Shown here: piece after piece, positions 55,490 to 64,000 of the stretch | Position numbering within the stretch: the stretch's first letter is position 1 | How the letters are laid out: the number at the start of each line of letters is the position of its first letter | Source: Flavobacterium sufflavum | Lineage (GTDB): Bacteria; Bacteroidota; Bacteroidia; Flavobacteriales; Flavobacteriaceae | Assembly (NCBI RefSeq): GCF_004016525.1 | Contig: NZ_SACJ01000002.1 | Location: 310,001-374,000, forward strand | Length of the DNA: 64,000 bases | Direction of reading: 5' to 3' | Made by a program: the position numbers and the translations under genes | The notes under the pieces: generated by a model | What the model was told of the DNA's origin: nothing | The model's database searches: none | What the model saw: only the letters and a program-made list of their open reading frames with translations

Positions 55490-58474
55490 ATGAAAAATAG
55501 TCTAATAAAAGGCTTGATGGTGTTTCTAACCATGCTTTGTACTAGTTTGACTTATTCGCAAGAAGTGTCAGGTACAGTATCAGATCCTAGTGGTCCTCTT
55601 CCAGGAGCTACTATATTAGTAAAAGGAACAACAAACGGAGTGCAAACAGATCCGGATGGTAAATTTACCATTAGAAATGTAGGTTCAGATGCAATTTTAG
55701 TTTTTAGTTACATTGGTCTTAAAACGCAAGAAGTTAATGTAGCAGGAAAAAAAACGATAAATGTTATTTTAAAAGATGATTCAGCTGAATTAAAAGAAGT
55801 AGTCGTAATTGGTTACGGTACTGTTAAAAAGAAGGATGCAACCGGAGCAGTAGAATCAATTAAGGCTGCCGATTTTAACAAAGGAGTTACAACCTCTCCA
55901 GAGCAATTACTTCAAGGAAAATCTGCAGGTGTTCAGGTAACCCAGGCTAGCGGTGAACCAGGAGGAAGTAATACAGTGAAAATTAGAGGAACTTCGTCAA
56001 TTCGTTCAGGAAGTGAACCTTTATATGTTGTTGATGGTGTGCCTATCGGGGGAGGGAATGTGAGTTCAGGAACTACGGATGTAGGTGTTGGTGCTCAAAC
56101 CGCTAAAAACCCTTTGAATTTTATTAATCCATCTGATATAGCTAGTATGGATGTTTTGAAAGATGCATCTGCAACAGCTATTTATGGTTCTAGAGGTGCA
56201 AATGGTGTAATCATTATTACAACTAAAAAAGGAACTAAAGGTGCGGGTCAATTGGTGCTTAATACCTCTTATACTACTGCAACAATAGCCAAAGATTATG
56301 ATTTGTTAAATGCTGCTGAATTTAAAGCGGCTAATCCAACTGCTGATTTTGGTTCAAGTGTAAATGCATTTGATGCAATATTAAGAACGGCGGTAACAAA
56401 ACAAATTGATTTAGCTTACAGTGGAGGTGGAGACAATGGAACTTATCGTTATTCTATGGGCTATACCGATCAAGAGGGTATTGTTAAAAATACAGGATTG
56501 ACAAAATACAACTTGGGTTCCAGTATAACTCATAGTATGTTTGACAATAAATTGAAATTTGAGGGCAATATTCAAACTTCATTTATTCACGATAAGGCTA
56601 CTTCTTTGTCTGATAATGTGGGTGCTGAGGGAGATTTATTTGTTTCTGCTGTTAAATGGAATCCAACAAGAGCATTCTTTAATCCAGATGGTTCTTATGT
56701 TAAAATTAGTAACAATCAAAGAAATCCAATGGATTTGTTAGATAGATATACTGACTATACTAATACTGCCAGAATTTTAGGAAATGTATCAGCTACTTAT
56801 AAATTAGCTAAAGGTTTGGATTATAAAGTTGGAGTAGGTGTTGATTATTCTAGTTCTAATAGAAATGTTGGTATGTCTAAACTATTAGGTATTGATCCTG
56901 CAACGTCTAACGGAGGTATTGCTGTTAAATCATATGTTGAAAGATCTAACTATTTAGTGGAACAAACTTTAAACTATTCTACCGATATCACCAAAGAATT
57001 AAAATTAAATGCTATTGGAGGATATTCATTCCAAAAGTTTTCAAATCAAGGGAATACCTTTGTGGGTACTGGTTTTGGACAATATACAGATCAAGGATAT
57101 TATATTAAAAATATTACTGCGGCTACTAATTTTGCAATTTCTGGTGCAAATGCCCAAACGGCTTATTTTGATCCAAGTAATAAATTGCAATCTTATTTTG
57201 GTAGAGCGATATTAACGTATTCTGATAAGTATATTTTCTCTGCAGTTTTAAGAAGAGACGGGTCCAGCAAATTTGGATCAAGTAATAAGTATGGTACTTT
57301 TCCAGCATTATCTGTAGCTTGGAAAATAATAGAAGAACCTTTTATTCCAAAAGTATTCAGTGATCTTAAATTAAGAGTAGGTTGGGGTATTACAGGAAAT
57401 CAGGAGTTCCCTGCCGGAGCTGCAAGTACATTAGTTAAACCTGTAGAAGGTGTTCCTACTATCTCTAATATTGGTAATCCGGACTTAAAATGGGAGCAAA
57501 CAGCTCAATATAGTGCAGGTGTTGATTTTGGAATATTAGAGAATAAGTTGACAGGATCTTTTGATTATTATAAAAAAGTGACTTCAGATCCTTTATTACA
57601 GGTTCCTGTAGCAGATCCAAGTTTGTATGCTACAAAATGGGCTAATTTGCCTAATGCAGAAATTACTTCTCAAGGGGTAGAGATTGCCTTGAACTATAAA
57701 ATCATTGATAAAGATGATTTCTCATGGGATTTAGGTGGAAACATCGCATTCAATAAAGGAAAAGTTACAGGCTTAATTGCTGACGGTTACCCAACAGGTA
57801 TTGTAACAGGAACAATTTCAGGCCAAGGATTATCTGGTACAATAGCTCAAGGTCATTTTGATGGTCAAAGTACTTATACTTTTAACTTATTACAGTTTAC
57901 CGGTTTTGATTCAAACGGAAAGTCAACTTATAAAGATTTAAACGGTGACAATCAAATTACAGATGCTGATAGAGCTTTTTCTGGTTCAGCAAATCCAAAG
58001 TTTAATGCAGGTTTAAATACTTCAATACACTATAAAAACTGGGATTTCGTAGCTAGTGGATATGGAGCTTATGGGCAAAAAATTTATAACAATACAGAAA
58101 ACGCATTATTTGTTCGTGGTCTATTGACAACCGGTAACAATGTACCTGCTTATGTTGTAAATAATGGAGAAGCTACTTCTGGAAATTCTAATGGAGCCTC
58201 TACAAGATTCTTAAAATCAGGAGACTTTTTTAGATTGTCTAATGTTCAAATTGGATATACATTTAAAGGTGGTGAGAAAAGTTTTGCTCCTTGGATGAAA
58301 TCATTAAGAGTATATTTTACAGCTTCAAATCTATTTGTAATTACACCATATAATGGTTTAGATCCTGAGGTAAATTCTAATAAGCAATATAATGGGATAC
58401 CATCTTTAGGTATAGATTATGCAACATATCCTAAATCAAGATCTTTTGCTTTTGGTTTAAATGTTAACTTATAA
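55490..58474 (+). CDS. SusC/RagA-family TonB-dependent outer-membrane transporter
   Basis: 994 residues. A signal peptide (about 1-24, LTYSQ) is followed by a carboxypeptidase-like N-terminal domain (GTVSDPSGPLPGATILVKGT), then the TonB box/plug region (ELKEVVVIGYGTVKKKDATG; YVVDGVPIGGG; MDVLKDASATAIYGSRGANG) and a 22-strand barrel ending in SFAFGLNVNL. SusC partners with SusD to bind and import oligosaccharides across the outer membrane using TonB energy. It heads the susCD unit behind the 55349 operator. Confidence 0.96.
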   Translation: MKNSLIKGLMVFLTMLCTSLTYSQEVSGTVSDPSGPLPGATILVKGTTNGVQTDPDGKFTIRNVGSDAILVFSYIGLKTQEVNVAGKKTINVILKDDSAELKEVVVIGYGTVKKKDATGAVESIKAADFNKGVTTSPEQLLQGKSAGVQVTQASGEPGGSNTVKIRGTSSIRSGSEPLYVVDGVPIGGGNVSSGTTDVGVGAQTAKNPLNFINPSDIASMDVLKDASATAIYGSRGANGVIIITTKKGTKGAGQLVLNTSYTTATIAKDYDLLNAAEFKAANPTADFGSSVNAFDAILRTAVTKQIDLAYSGGGDNGTYRYSMGYTDQEGIVKNTGLTKYNLGSSITHSMFDNKLKFEGNIQTSFIHDKATSLSDNVGAEGDLFVSAVKWNPTRAFFNPDGSYVKISNNQRNPMDLLDRYTDYTNTARILGNVSATYKLAKGLDYKVGVGVDYSSSNRNVGMSKLLGIDPATSNGGIAVKSYVERSNYLVEQTLNYSTDITKELKLNAIGGYSFQKFSNQGNTFVGTGFGQYTDQGYYIKNITAATNFAISGANAQTAYFDPSNKLQSYFGRAILTYSDKYIFSAVLRRDGSSKFGSSNKYGTFPALSVAWKIIEEPFIPKVFSDLKLRVGWGITGNQEFPAGAASTLVKPVEGVPTISNIGNPDLKWEQTAQYSAGVDFGILENKLTGSFDYYKKVTSDPLLQVPVADPSLYATKWANLPNAEITSQGVEIALNYKIIDKDDFSWDLGGNIAFNKGKVTGLIADGYPTGIVTGTISGQGLSGTIAQGHFDGQSTYTFNLLQFTGFDSNGKSTYKDLNGDNQITDADRAFSGSANPKFNAGLNTSIHYKNWDFVASGYGAYGQKIYNNTENALFVRGLLTTGNNVPAYVVNNGEATSGNSNGASTRFLKSGDFFRLSNVQIGYTFKGGEKSFAPWMKSLRVYFTASNLFVITPYNGLDPEVNSNKQYNGIPSLGIDYATYPKSRSFAFGLNVNL

Positions 58475-58485
58475 TTTTAACAATC

Positions 58486-60015
58486 ATGAAAAAAAACATA
58501 ATACTATTGGCAGGAGTGTTGTTAACGCTGACCTCTTGTTCTTTGTCAGAGGAGTTAAATGACTCTATTACTAAAGAAGCTTCAAATAATATTTTAGGTG
58601 CCGATCAGGCTTTATCATCTGCTTATCTACAATTGAGGTCTTTCCAAAATAATGATAATCAATTAATGCTTCAGGAGCATCCTTCTGATGAAATGGCAGG
58701 GCCTACAAGAGGAGCTGACTGGGATGATAACGGTACTTGGAGAGCTTTGCATCTTCATACCTGGACTCCGGATAATGCAAGAATTTTAAGTTCATGGGAG
58801 CAATTGTACAAAGGATTGGCTTTTGCATTAGATGCGCAAAGTTTTACCGGAATAACAGCTTCACAAAAGGCGCAAGCTGTATTTTTACAATCTTTATATA
58901 CTTTTTATATTACGGATATTTTTGGGCAAGTTTCTATGCGTGAGCCAGGAGAAGCAGTTATTAATCTTCCGTCTAAAAATTTAAAAAGAACAGAGGCTAT
59001 AGATTTTGCTATACAAATCCTTGAAGCACAGTTAGCGAATTTACCTGATGGAACGGCTGCAACATCATACATTGCCAACAAAAATGCGGGAAATGCACTT
59101 TTGGCTAAAATGTATTTAAATCGTGCTGTTTATAAAGCAACTGATGCCGATGGAAAGCCTCAGGCAGGACCTTATACATTTACGGCTGCTGATATGGACA
59201 AGGTAATTGCTTATTCAGATGCAGCAATGGCAAATAGAACGTTACAAACTAATTATTTTGAAAACTTTGGACCTACAAATGGTGAAGTTTCCACTGAATT
59301 AATTTTTACGGCTAAAAATACAAATACTGAGGGAGGCGATATTCAGACACTATCTTTTGCTTCTTTGCATTATAATCAAACGCCTAGTGGTTGGAATGGT
59401 TTTGTGGCTTTGACAGATTTATATAATAAGTTTGAAGCACTAGATACTCGTCGTTCTGCATCAGTTCCTGGTTTTACTGATAAACATGGTTTAAAAGCAG
59501 GTATTTTGTTAGGGCCACAAGTTAATGAGAATGGGGCACCTATTCTCCTTAGAGACACACCAAACACGCAACTTTCGTTTACACAAGATTTTTCTCTTAC
59601 AAACTCTACAGAAGAGAAAGGGATGAGAGTGGTGAAATATTTTACAGATTATAGTAAGCCTACAAGACCTAGTAATGATTTTGTTTTCTTGCGTCTGGCA
59701 GATGTTATGTTAATGAAAGCAGAGGCTTTGGCTCGTAAAGGAAATACCGCTGCAGCTTTAATAATTGTTAATACACTTAGGGTTAAACGTGGGGCTAGTA
59801 GCTTTGTTTCCTTGACTCTGTCAAATATATTAGATGAGAGATCTAGAGAATTGTATTGGGAAGGACACAGAAGACAAGATCAAATTAGATTTGGTACATT
59901 TAATGCAGCTGTACAAGGGCGCGCTACTGTAACAGATGTCCATGTTTTAATTTTTCCAATTCCATTGGCTAAGTTGGCGGCAAATCCTAATTTGGTACAA
60001 AATCCTGGTTATTAA
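58486..60015 (+). CDS. SusD/RagB-family glycan-binding lipoprotein
   Basis: 509 residues. A lipoprotein signal ends at C18 (LTLTSC). The helical SusD fold is indicated by LGADQALSSAYLQLRSF near the start, TPDNARILSSWEQLYKGLA, and the C-terminal ILDERSRELYWEGHRRQDQIRF, a strong family signature, followed by FPIPLAKLAANPNLVQNPGY. It caps the SusC barrel and chooses the glycan. It starts 11 nt after susC and is followed by a terminator. Confidence 0.96.
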   Translation: MKKNIILLAGVLLTLTSCSLSEELNDSITKEASNNILGADQALSSAYLQLRSFQNNDNQLMLQEHPSDEMAGPTRGADWDDNGTWRALHLHTWTPDNARILSSWEQLYKGLAFALDAQSFTGITASQKAQAVFLQSLYTFYITDIFGQVSMREPGEAVINLPSKNLKRTEAIDFAIQILEAQLANLPDGTAATSYIANKNAGNALLAKMYLNRAVYKATDADGKPQAGPYTFTAADMDKVIAYSDAAMANRTLQTNYFENFGPTNGEVSTELIFTAKNTNTEGGDIQTLSFASLHYNQTPSGWNGFVALTDLYNKFEALDTRRSASVPGFTDKHGLKAGILLGPQVNENGAPILLRDTPNTQLSFTQDFSLTNSTEEKGMRVVKYFTDYSKPTRPSNDFVFLRLADVMLMKAEALARKGNTAAALIIVNTLRVKRGASSFVSLTLSNILDERSRELYWEGHRRQDQIRFGTFNAAVQGRATVTDVHVLIFPIPLAKLAANPNLVQNPGY

Positions 60016-60054
60016 TTATTTTACAGCTGAAATCATAAATTGAGATTATAATAG

Positions 60055-60083
60055 AAGAGGGTAATATTTTACCCTCTTTTCTT
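60055..60083 (+). terminator. Intrinsic terminator after susD
   Basis: AAGAGGGTAA pairs with TTACCCTCTT across TATT, followed by TT-rich sequence. Confidence 0.85.
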
Positions 60084-60286
60084 CCTGTTTTGTTGCTTTT
60101 GTTGCAAATGATTTGCTGTGTAAATTAGCATTGCTTAAAAATATAAATCTAATTTTTTATCTGTGGATTTTTAAATATCTAATCTATAACAGCAATAATA
60201 GTAATGTTTTTGGTATCATTTTCAAAAGATAATTAGGTTCAAAAAAATCTTCTATTTACAAAATTAAATTCTTTTCAAACCAGAGT
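60084..60286. other. Gene-free stretch after susD
   Basis: AT-rich; no gene, operator palindrome or tRNA was found in it. Confidence 0.5.
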
Positions 60287-60294
60287 TAGTTTTG
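60287..60294 (+). promoter_or_regulatory. -7 box directly before a small ORF
   Basis: TAGTTTTG, exact TAnnTTTG match, ends 4 nt before an ATG at 60298, so a transcript would start at or next to the start codon. Confidence 0.4.
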
Positions 60295-60297
60295 TAA

Positions 60298-60432
60298 ATG
60301 AAGTTAAAGAAATGGAATCTATATGGATGTATTGAAATATGGTATAATGGAAAAAGAAGACATGTTGCTTTAGTTTATAAAACAATAGAGGAGTTCAATA
60401 ATCAAAATCACATTTATAAAAATGTAGTTTAA
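60298..60432 (+). CDS. Candidate 44-residue protein
   Basis: Open frame MKLKKWNLYGCIEIWYNGKR... ending HIYKNVV and TAA at 60430-60432. It is basic and aromatic-rich, with one cysteine and no signal peptide. A perfect -7 box lies immediately upstream, which would make it leaderless. It lies alone between susD and the MFS gene in an otherwise empty gap. It is not recognised, and a chance frame is possible. Confidence 0.35.
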   Translation: MKLKKWNLYGCIEIWYNGKRRHVALVYKTIEEFNNQNHIYKNVV

Positions 60433-60489
60433 CTTAAACTGTAAATTTTATTAGCATATTCAAACCACCATTTAATAAACTAACCGTAT

Positions 60490-61797
60490 ATGGGAGTAAA
60501 ACTAAGATTGAATTTTTGGCAAATTTGGAATATGAATGTCGGATTTTTTGGAATTCAATATAGTTTTGGATTGCAACAAAGTGCTGTAAATCCCATCTAT
60601 GATTTTTTAGGAGCAACTCCAGATCAAATCCCTTTATTAAATCTGGCTGGTCCAATGACAGGTTTGTTAATTCAACCGCTTATTGGAGCAATGAGCGATA
60701 AGACCTGGCATCCCAAATGGGGCAGGCGTAAACCTTATTTTTTTGCAGGAGCCTTGTTGTGCAGTATTGCGTTAATGTTGTTTCCATTTAGTAGTTCGTT
60801 ATGGATGGCAGCGGGTTTATTATGGATTTTAGACGCGGGAAATAATACTGCAATGGAGCCTTATAGAGCTTTTATTGCTGACAAGCTGGATGAAGAACAA
60901 TTGCCTTTGGGGTTTCAGATGCAAAGTTTTTTTACCGGATTTGGACAAACGTTGGCAAACTTGTCATTGTTTATTTTTCCAATGATAATTGTTGGTAAAA
61001 CAGGATCATTGCCTTCCTGGGTTTATGCTTCCTTTTTTCTTGGGGCAATTTGTTCGATTGGGACTATTTGGTGGAGTATGAAAACAACGACTGAAATCCC
61101 CCCCTCGGAAGAAGAATTGCTTCACATTAAAGAAAAAAAAGGAGGATTGTTCGATCCTTTAATAGAAATATTTTCGGCTATTGGAGATATGCCTAAAGTG
61201 ATGTGGCAATTGGCATTGGTATATCTTTTTCAGTGGTATGCGTTGTTTTGTTATTGGCAAAATTCCTCCAAAAGTATCGCCTTATCTGTTTGGGGTGCCA
61301 CTCCCCAAAGTAACCCTGCTGCATATGAAGAAGCAGTAGGTTGGACAGGATTGGTCAATGGTTGGTATAACATCGTCACTTTTGTTACTGCATTTGCTTT
61401 GGTTGGTTTTGCCAAAAAGTTTGGCCCCAAAAAAGTACATGCCTCCTGCTTGATTTTAGCGGCAATAGGATTTTTAGTATTTCCGCATATAGAAAATAAA
61501 AATCTTTTGTTTTTTGCTATTACCGGTTTTGGTATCGGTTGGGCAAGCATGATGGGGATACCTTATCTGATGATTGTAGCTGATATTCCAAAAGAACGGT
61601 ATGGTGTATATATGGGTATAATTAACATGATGATTGTAATTCCAATGATTTTTCAAAATCTTTCTTTTGGCTATATTCTTAAACATTTTTTAAATAATGA
61701 TCCTCGATTAGCAATAAGCTTTGCAGGAGTGTTATTAGTGATTGCTGCTTTCTGCACATTATTAATTAAAATAAAAAAGACAAAATTAAGTGAGTAA
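60490..61797 (+). CDS. MFS sugar transporter, sucrose/maltoside-proton symporter type
   Basis: 435 residues with twelve helices. The loop motif after helix 2 reads SDKTWHPKWGRRKPYFFAGA, typical of the glycoside-pentoside-hexuronide/sucrose transporter group, and the N-terminal NVGFFGIQYSFGLQQSAVNPIY is characteristic of the SUT-like bacterial maltose/sucrose permeases. It is 17 nt before a sugar kinase and followed by a sucrose-phosphorylase-like gene, so cytoplasmic uptake of sucrose or a related disaccharide is likely. Confidence 0.88.
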   Translation: MGVKLRLNFWQIWNMNVGFFGIQYSFGLQQSAVNPIYDFLGATPDQIPLLNLAGPMTGLLIQPLIGAMSDKTWHPKWGRRKPYFFAGALLCSIALMLFPFSSSLWMAAGLLWILDAGNNTAMEPYRAFIADKLDEEQLPLGFQMQSFFTGFGQTLANLSLFIFPMIIVGKTGSLPSWVYASFFLGAICSIGTIWWSMKTTTEIPPSEEELLHIKEKKGGLFDPLIEIFSAIGDMPKVMWQLALVYLFQWYALFCYWQNSSKSIALSVWGATPQSNPAAYEEAVGWTGLVNGWYNIVTFVTAFALVGFAKKFGPKKVHASCLILAAIGFLVFPHIENKNLLFFAITGFGIGWASMMGIPYLMIVADIPKERYGVYMGIINMMIVIPMIFQNLSFGYILKHFLNNDPRLAISFAGVLLVIAAFCTLLIKIKKTKLSE

Positions 61798-61814
61798 TAC
61801 AAAAAAAGAATAAT

Positions 61815-62741
61815 ATGAATGAAATAGATATCCTTTGTGTTGGTGAAGTTCTTGTGGATTTTATTGGGCATCAAGAAGGAGTACTTATTAATGAAACTAG
61901 AGATTATCATAGGTATTTAGGCGGTTCACCTACTAATGTTGCTATGAATTCAAAGCGATTAGGTTTGAATACCGTTATGGTTGCAACTGTTGGGAATGAT
62001 GGTTTTGGATCCTATATCACGGAACGATTAACGAGTGTTGGTATAAATACAAACCATCTTAACGTCCTGGATGATAAATCGACTAGTGTGATTTTTGTTT
62101 CAAGATCCGAGGGGACACCAGATTTTATTCCGTACCGTTCAGCAGATTGTTGTATCTATGAAGAACAAATTTCAAAGGAAATACTATCCCGTACAAAGAT
62201 ATTCCATACCACTTGTTTCGCATTAAGTAAAAATCCGGCACAGAAGACTATCTTAAAGAAAGCACAAGAAGCACACGATTTAGGGTGTAAGCTAAGTATC
62301 GATGTTAACTATGCAAGAAAGCTGTGGAAAAGTCAAAAGAAGGCTTTTAAAGTAATCAAAGCCTATTGTCAGTTCAATCCATTAATAAAAATTAGTGAAG
62401 ATGATATGTTGCGTCTTTTTGAGAAGGAACTTCCCCATGAAGAGATATTTGAATTTTTTCACCATCAGGGAGTAGATACTGTTTGCTTAACTTTAGGTAG
62501 CAAAGGGGTTAAATTATCCCAAAAAGGGAAAGAAATAATACAAATGCCAGCAATAAAAATTGACAAAGTTATGGACTCCACTGGGGCGGGTGATGCTTTT
62601 TGGTCCGGATTTTTATTTGCTCATATAAAAGAAAAATCAATTAATGAATGTTTGGATATCGCTTTAAAATTGGCGGCTTTAAAACTTCAAAATGTCGGAC
62701 GATTACCGGATAACATCAATATCCTCTCTAAACTTTTATAA
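61815..62741 (+). CDS. PfkB-family carbohydrate kinase, probable fructokinase
   Basis: 308 residues, ribokinase fold. The N-terminal motif GGSPTNVAMNSKRLG and the C-terminal DSTGAGDAFWSGF with catalytic Asp are intact. The family includes fructokinases, ribokinases and 2-keto-3-deoxygluconate kinases; placement between an MFS disaccharide transporter and a sucrose-phosphorylase-like gene favours fructose as substrate. Gaps of 17 and 6 nt to its neighbours indicate one operon. Confidence 0.85.
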   Translation: MNEIDILCVGEVLVDFIGHQEGVLINETRDYHRYLGGSPTNVAMNSKRLGLNTVMVATVGNDGFGSYITERLTSVGINTNHLNVLDDKSTSVIFVSRSEGTPDFIPYRSADCCIYEEQISKEILSRTKIFHTTCFALSKNPAQKTILKKAQEAHDLGCKLSIDVNYARKLWKSQKKAFKVIKAYCQFNPLIKISEDDMLRLFEKELPHEEIFEFFHHQGVDTVCLTLGSKGVKLSQKGKEIIQMPAIKIDKVMDSTGAGDAFWSGFLFAHIKEKSINECLDIALKLAALKLQNVGRLPDNINILSKLL

Positions 62742-62747
62742 AATACG

Positions 62748-64000
62748 ATGCAACAAAATAATAAAAAAATCAGTAATGGTGTAATGCTCAATGTTTATCC
62801 GGATAGTATTGGAGAAAAATTTAGTGACGCCATAGCCATGCTTAAAATGGCCGAGTTTAAAGAGGTATTTTCTTTCCTGTACGTCTTACCTACCTTTTTT
62901 AATAGTGATTTGGATAGAGGTTTTTCTATTATTGATTATGATATAAATAAAGATTTAGTAGATACAAAAGATTTAAAGGATTTGAATGAGCTACAGATAA
63001 AGCTGAAATTTGATATTGTGTTAAATCATCTTTCTGTAGCTTCCCCTCAGTTTAAAGACTTACTACAATATGGTAATGAATCTAAATTTAAAGATTTTTT
63101 TATCAATTGGAATGAGTTCTGGGAAGGGAACGGCGTGAAAAATGAAGATGGAATTGTAATCCCAAAACCAGAGTTTCTCCAAAAATTGTTCATGAGAAAA
63201 TCGGGTTTGCCCATATTGAAAGTCCGTTTTCCGGATGGTACAGAACAACCTTATTGGAATACTTTTTATCAACAGATAACTTATAATCCGATTGATGTAG
63301 CAGATTTACAAAATGTAAAAGGATTAACAGAAAAGCAAAGTCTATTTGTAGTTGCCGCAATAAATACTGCAATTAAGGATAATCGGGATTTTTTGACTAT
63401 TGATTTTGAAGACTGTACTCCTTTGAAATCAGAAATTTTACAAATTGTAGAACAAAAGCGTTCCTATTTAGGACAAATGGATGTCAATGCGGCATCGTCT
63501 TTGGTATGGGATTTTTATGAGGAGACACTAAAGAAATTAAATGGTTATGGTTGTAATATACTTCGATTAGACGCTTTTGCTTATTTGCATAAACAAGTAG
63601 GGGAATCTAATTTCTTTAATAAACCAGGGACTTGGGAATATCTTGAGCGTATTAAGAAAATAGCACAACAAAATAATTTGATGCTATTGCCAGAAATTCA
63701 CGCAGAATATGGTTTGCATTTACATGATGAAGTCGCCAATGAAGGATATTACATCTATGACTTTTTCTTGCCTGGTTTAATGATACATACTATCGAAAAT
63801 AAAACGAGTAAAGCTTTGTTGAGTTGGGCTAAGGAAATTATTGCTAAAGGATATAAAACAGTAAACATGCTTGGTTGTCATGATGGGATACCTGTTCTGG
63901 ATTTGAAAGGTAAGGAGGTTAATGGTGTCTATAATAAAGGATTGTTAGAAGATGTTGAGATTGAAAGTATCATGAATAAAATTATGGAACGTGGTGGTCG
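62748..64000 (+). CDS. GH13_18 sucrose-phosphorylase-like enzyme, C-terminus cut by window edge
   Basis: 417 codons to the edge. Starts MQQNNKKISNGVMLNVYPDS. The GH13_18 pattern is clear: GFSIIDYDIN, LNHLSVASPQF, RLDAFAYLHKQVGE with nucleophile D275, LPEIHAEYG with E316, IYDFFLPGLMIHTI, and LGCHDGIPVLDL with D379. Enzymes of this group cleave sucrose or glucosylated acids with phosphate, giving glucose 1-phosphate. Compared with classical sucrose phosphorylase it has an insertion of about 50 residues before the nucleophile strand (about residues 190-245), so the exact acceptor is uncertain. Linked to fructokinase and MFS permease. No signal peptide: cytoplasmic. Confidence 0.85.
   Translation, partial: MQQNNKKISNGVMLNVYPDSIGEKFSDAIAMLKMAEFKEVFSFLYVLPTFFNSDLDRGFSIIDYDINKDLVDTKDLKDLNELQIKLKFDIVLNHLSVASPQFKDLLQYGNESKFKDFFINWNEFWEGNGVKNEDGIVIPKPEFLQKLFMRKSGLPILKVRFPDGTEQPYWNTFYQQITYNPIDVADLQNVKGLTEKQSLFVVAAINTAIKDNRDFLTIDFEDCTPLKSEILQIVEQKRSYLGQMDVNAASSLVWDFYEETLKKLNGYGCNILRLDAFAYLHKQVGESNFFNKPGTWEYLERIKKIAQQNNLMLLPEIHAEYGLHLHDEVANEGYYIYDFFLPGLMIHTIENKTSKALLSWAKEIIAKGYKTVNMLGCHDGIPVLDLKGKEVNGVYNKGLLEDVEIESIMNKIMERGG

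Overview
The window looks like chromosome of a Flavobacterium or close relative (Bacteroidota). The evidence is AT-rich sequence, the Bacteroidota promoter signature (a TAnnTTTG -7 box about 18-19 nt after a TTG), few Shine-Dalgarno sites, an alternative complex III operon (actABCDEF) followed by cytochrome oxidase genes, a SusC/SusD pair, DUF2723 and DUF4153 membrane proteins, and the gene orders rplM-rpsI-rpsB-tsf and rimP-nusA-infB. No prophage, insertion sequence, rRNA operon or CRISPR array was seen.

Layout. 1-3.56 kb (minus): TPP-riboswitch-controlled thiamine operon thiS-thiC-thiE-thiD, running off the left edge. 3.6-7.9 kb (minus): tag, a queuosine-precursor transporter, tsf, rpsB, rpsI, rplM. 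8.2-12.8 kb: a LacI-family regulator, a small secreted protein and polA. 12.8-16.2 kb: three tandem 228-bp copies of a gene for a small exported Lys/Ala-rich protein, a diverged fourth paralogue, and an OmpR-type response regulator with its histidine kinase. Two matched promoters with 11-bp direct repeats precede the array. 16.2-18.1 kb: two accessory genes of unknown role. 18.1-25.6 kb: metallophosphoesterase, a cysteine-free thioredoxin fold, polysaccharide deacetylase, a DUF2723 membrane protein, tRNA-Gln and a universal stress protein, separated by palindromic intergenic elements. 25.6-30.5 kb: rimP-nusA-infB behind a terminator-like leader hairpin. 30.6-33 kb: DUF4153 and SPOR proteins. 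33-44.5 kb: act operon with coxB and coxA. 44.6-46.7 kb: ruvB and queG.

46.7-64 kb is a carbohydrate-use locus: two paralogous LacI regulators, two exported GH13 alpha-glucosidases, an exported GH65 enzyme, SusC/SusD, an MFS sugar transporter, a PfkB sugar kinase and a GH13_18 sucrose-phosphorylase-like gene cut by the right edge. Two long palindromes (52916-52955 and 55349-55392) sit before the divergent glucosidase genes and before susC. Each holds two ACGT-centred operators 20 bp apart. The inferred scheme is that SusCD imports an alpha-glucoside, GH13 and GH65 enzymes hydrolyse it in the periplasm, the MFS protein carries the products or sucrose inward, and phosphorylase plus kinase feed glycolysis, with the LacI proteins sensing the sugar.

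The least expected items are the two-component system beside the tandem basic-peptide array, the paired LacI palindromes, a queG gene with no usual start codon at its homology-supported N-terminus, and the hairpin-plus-T-run in the rimP leader. All functional calls come from reading motifs; no database search was run.
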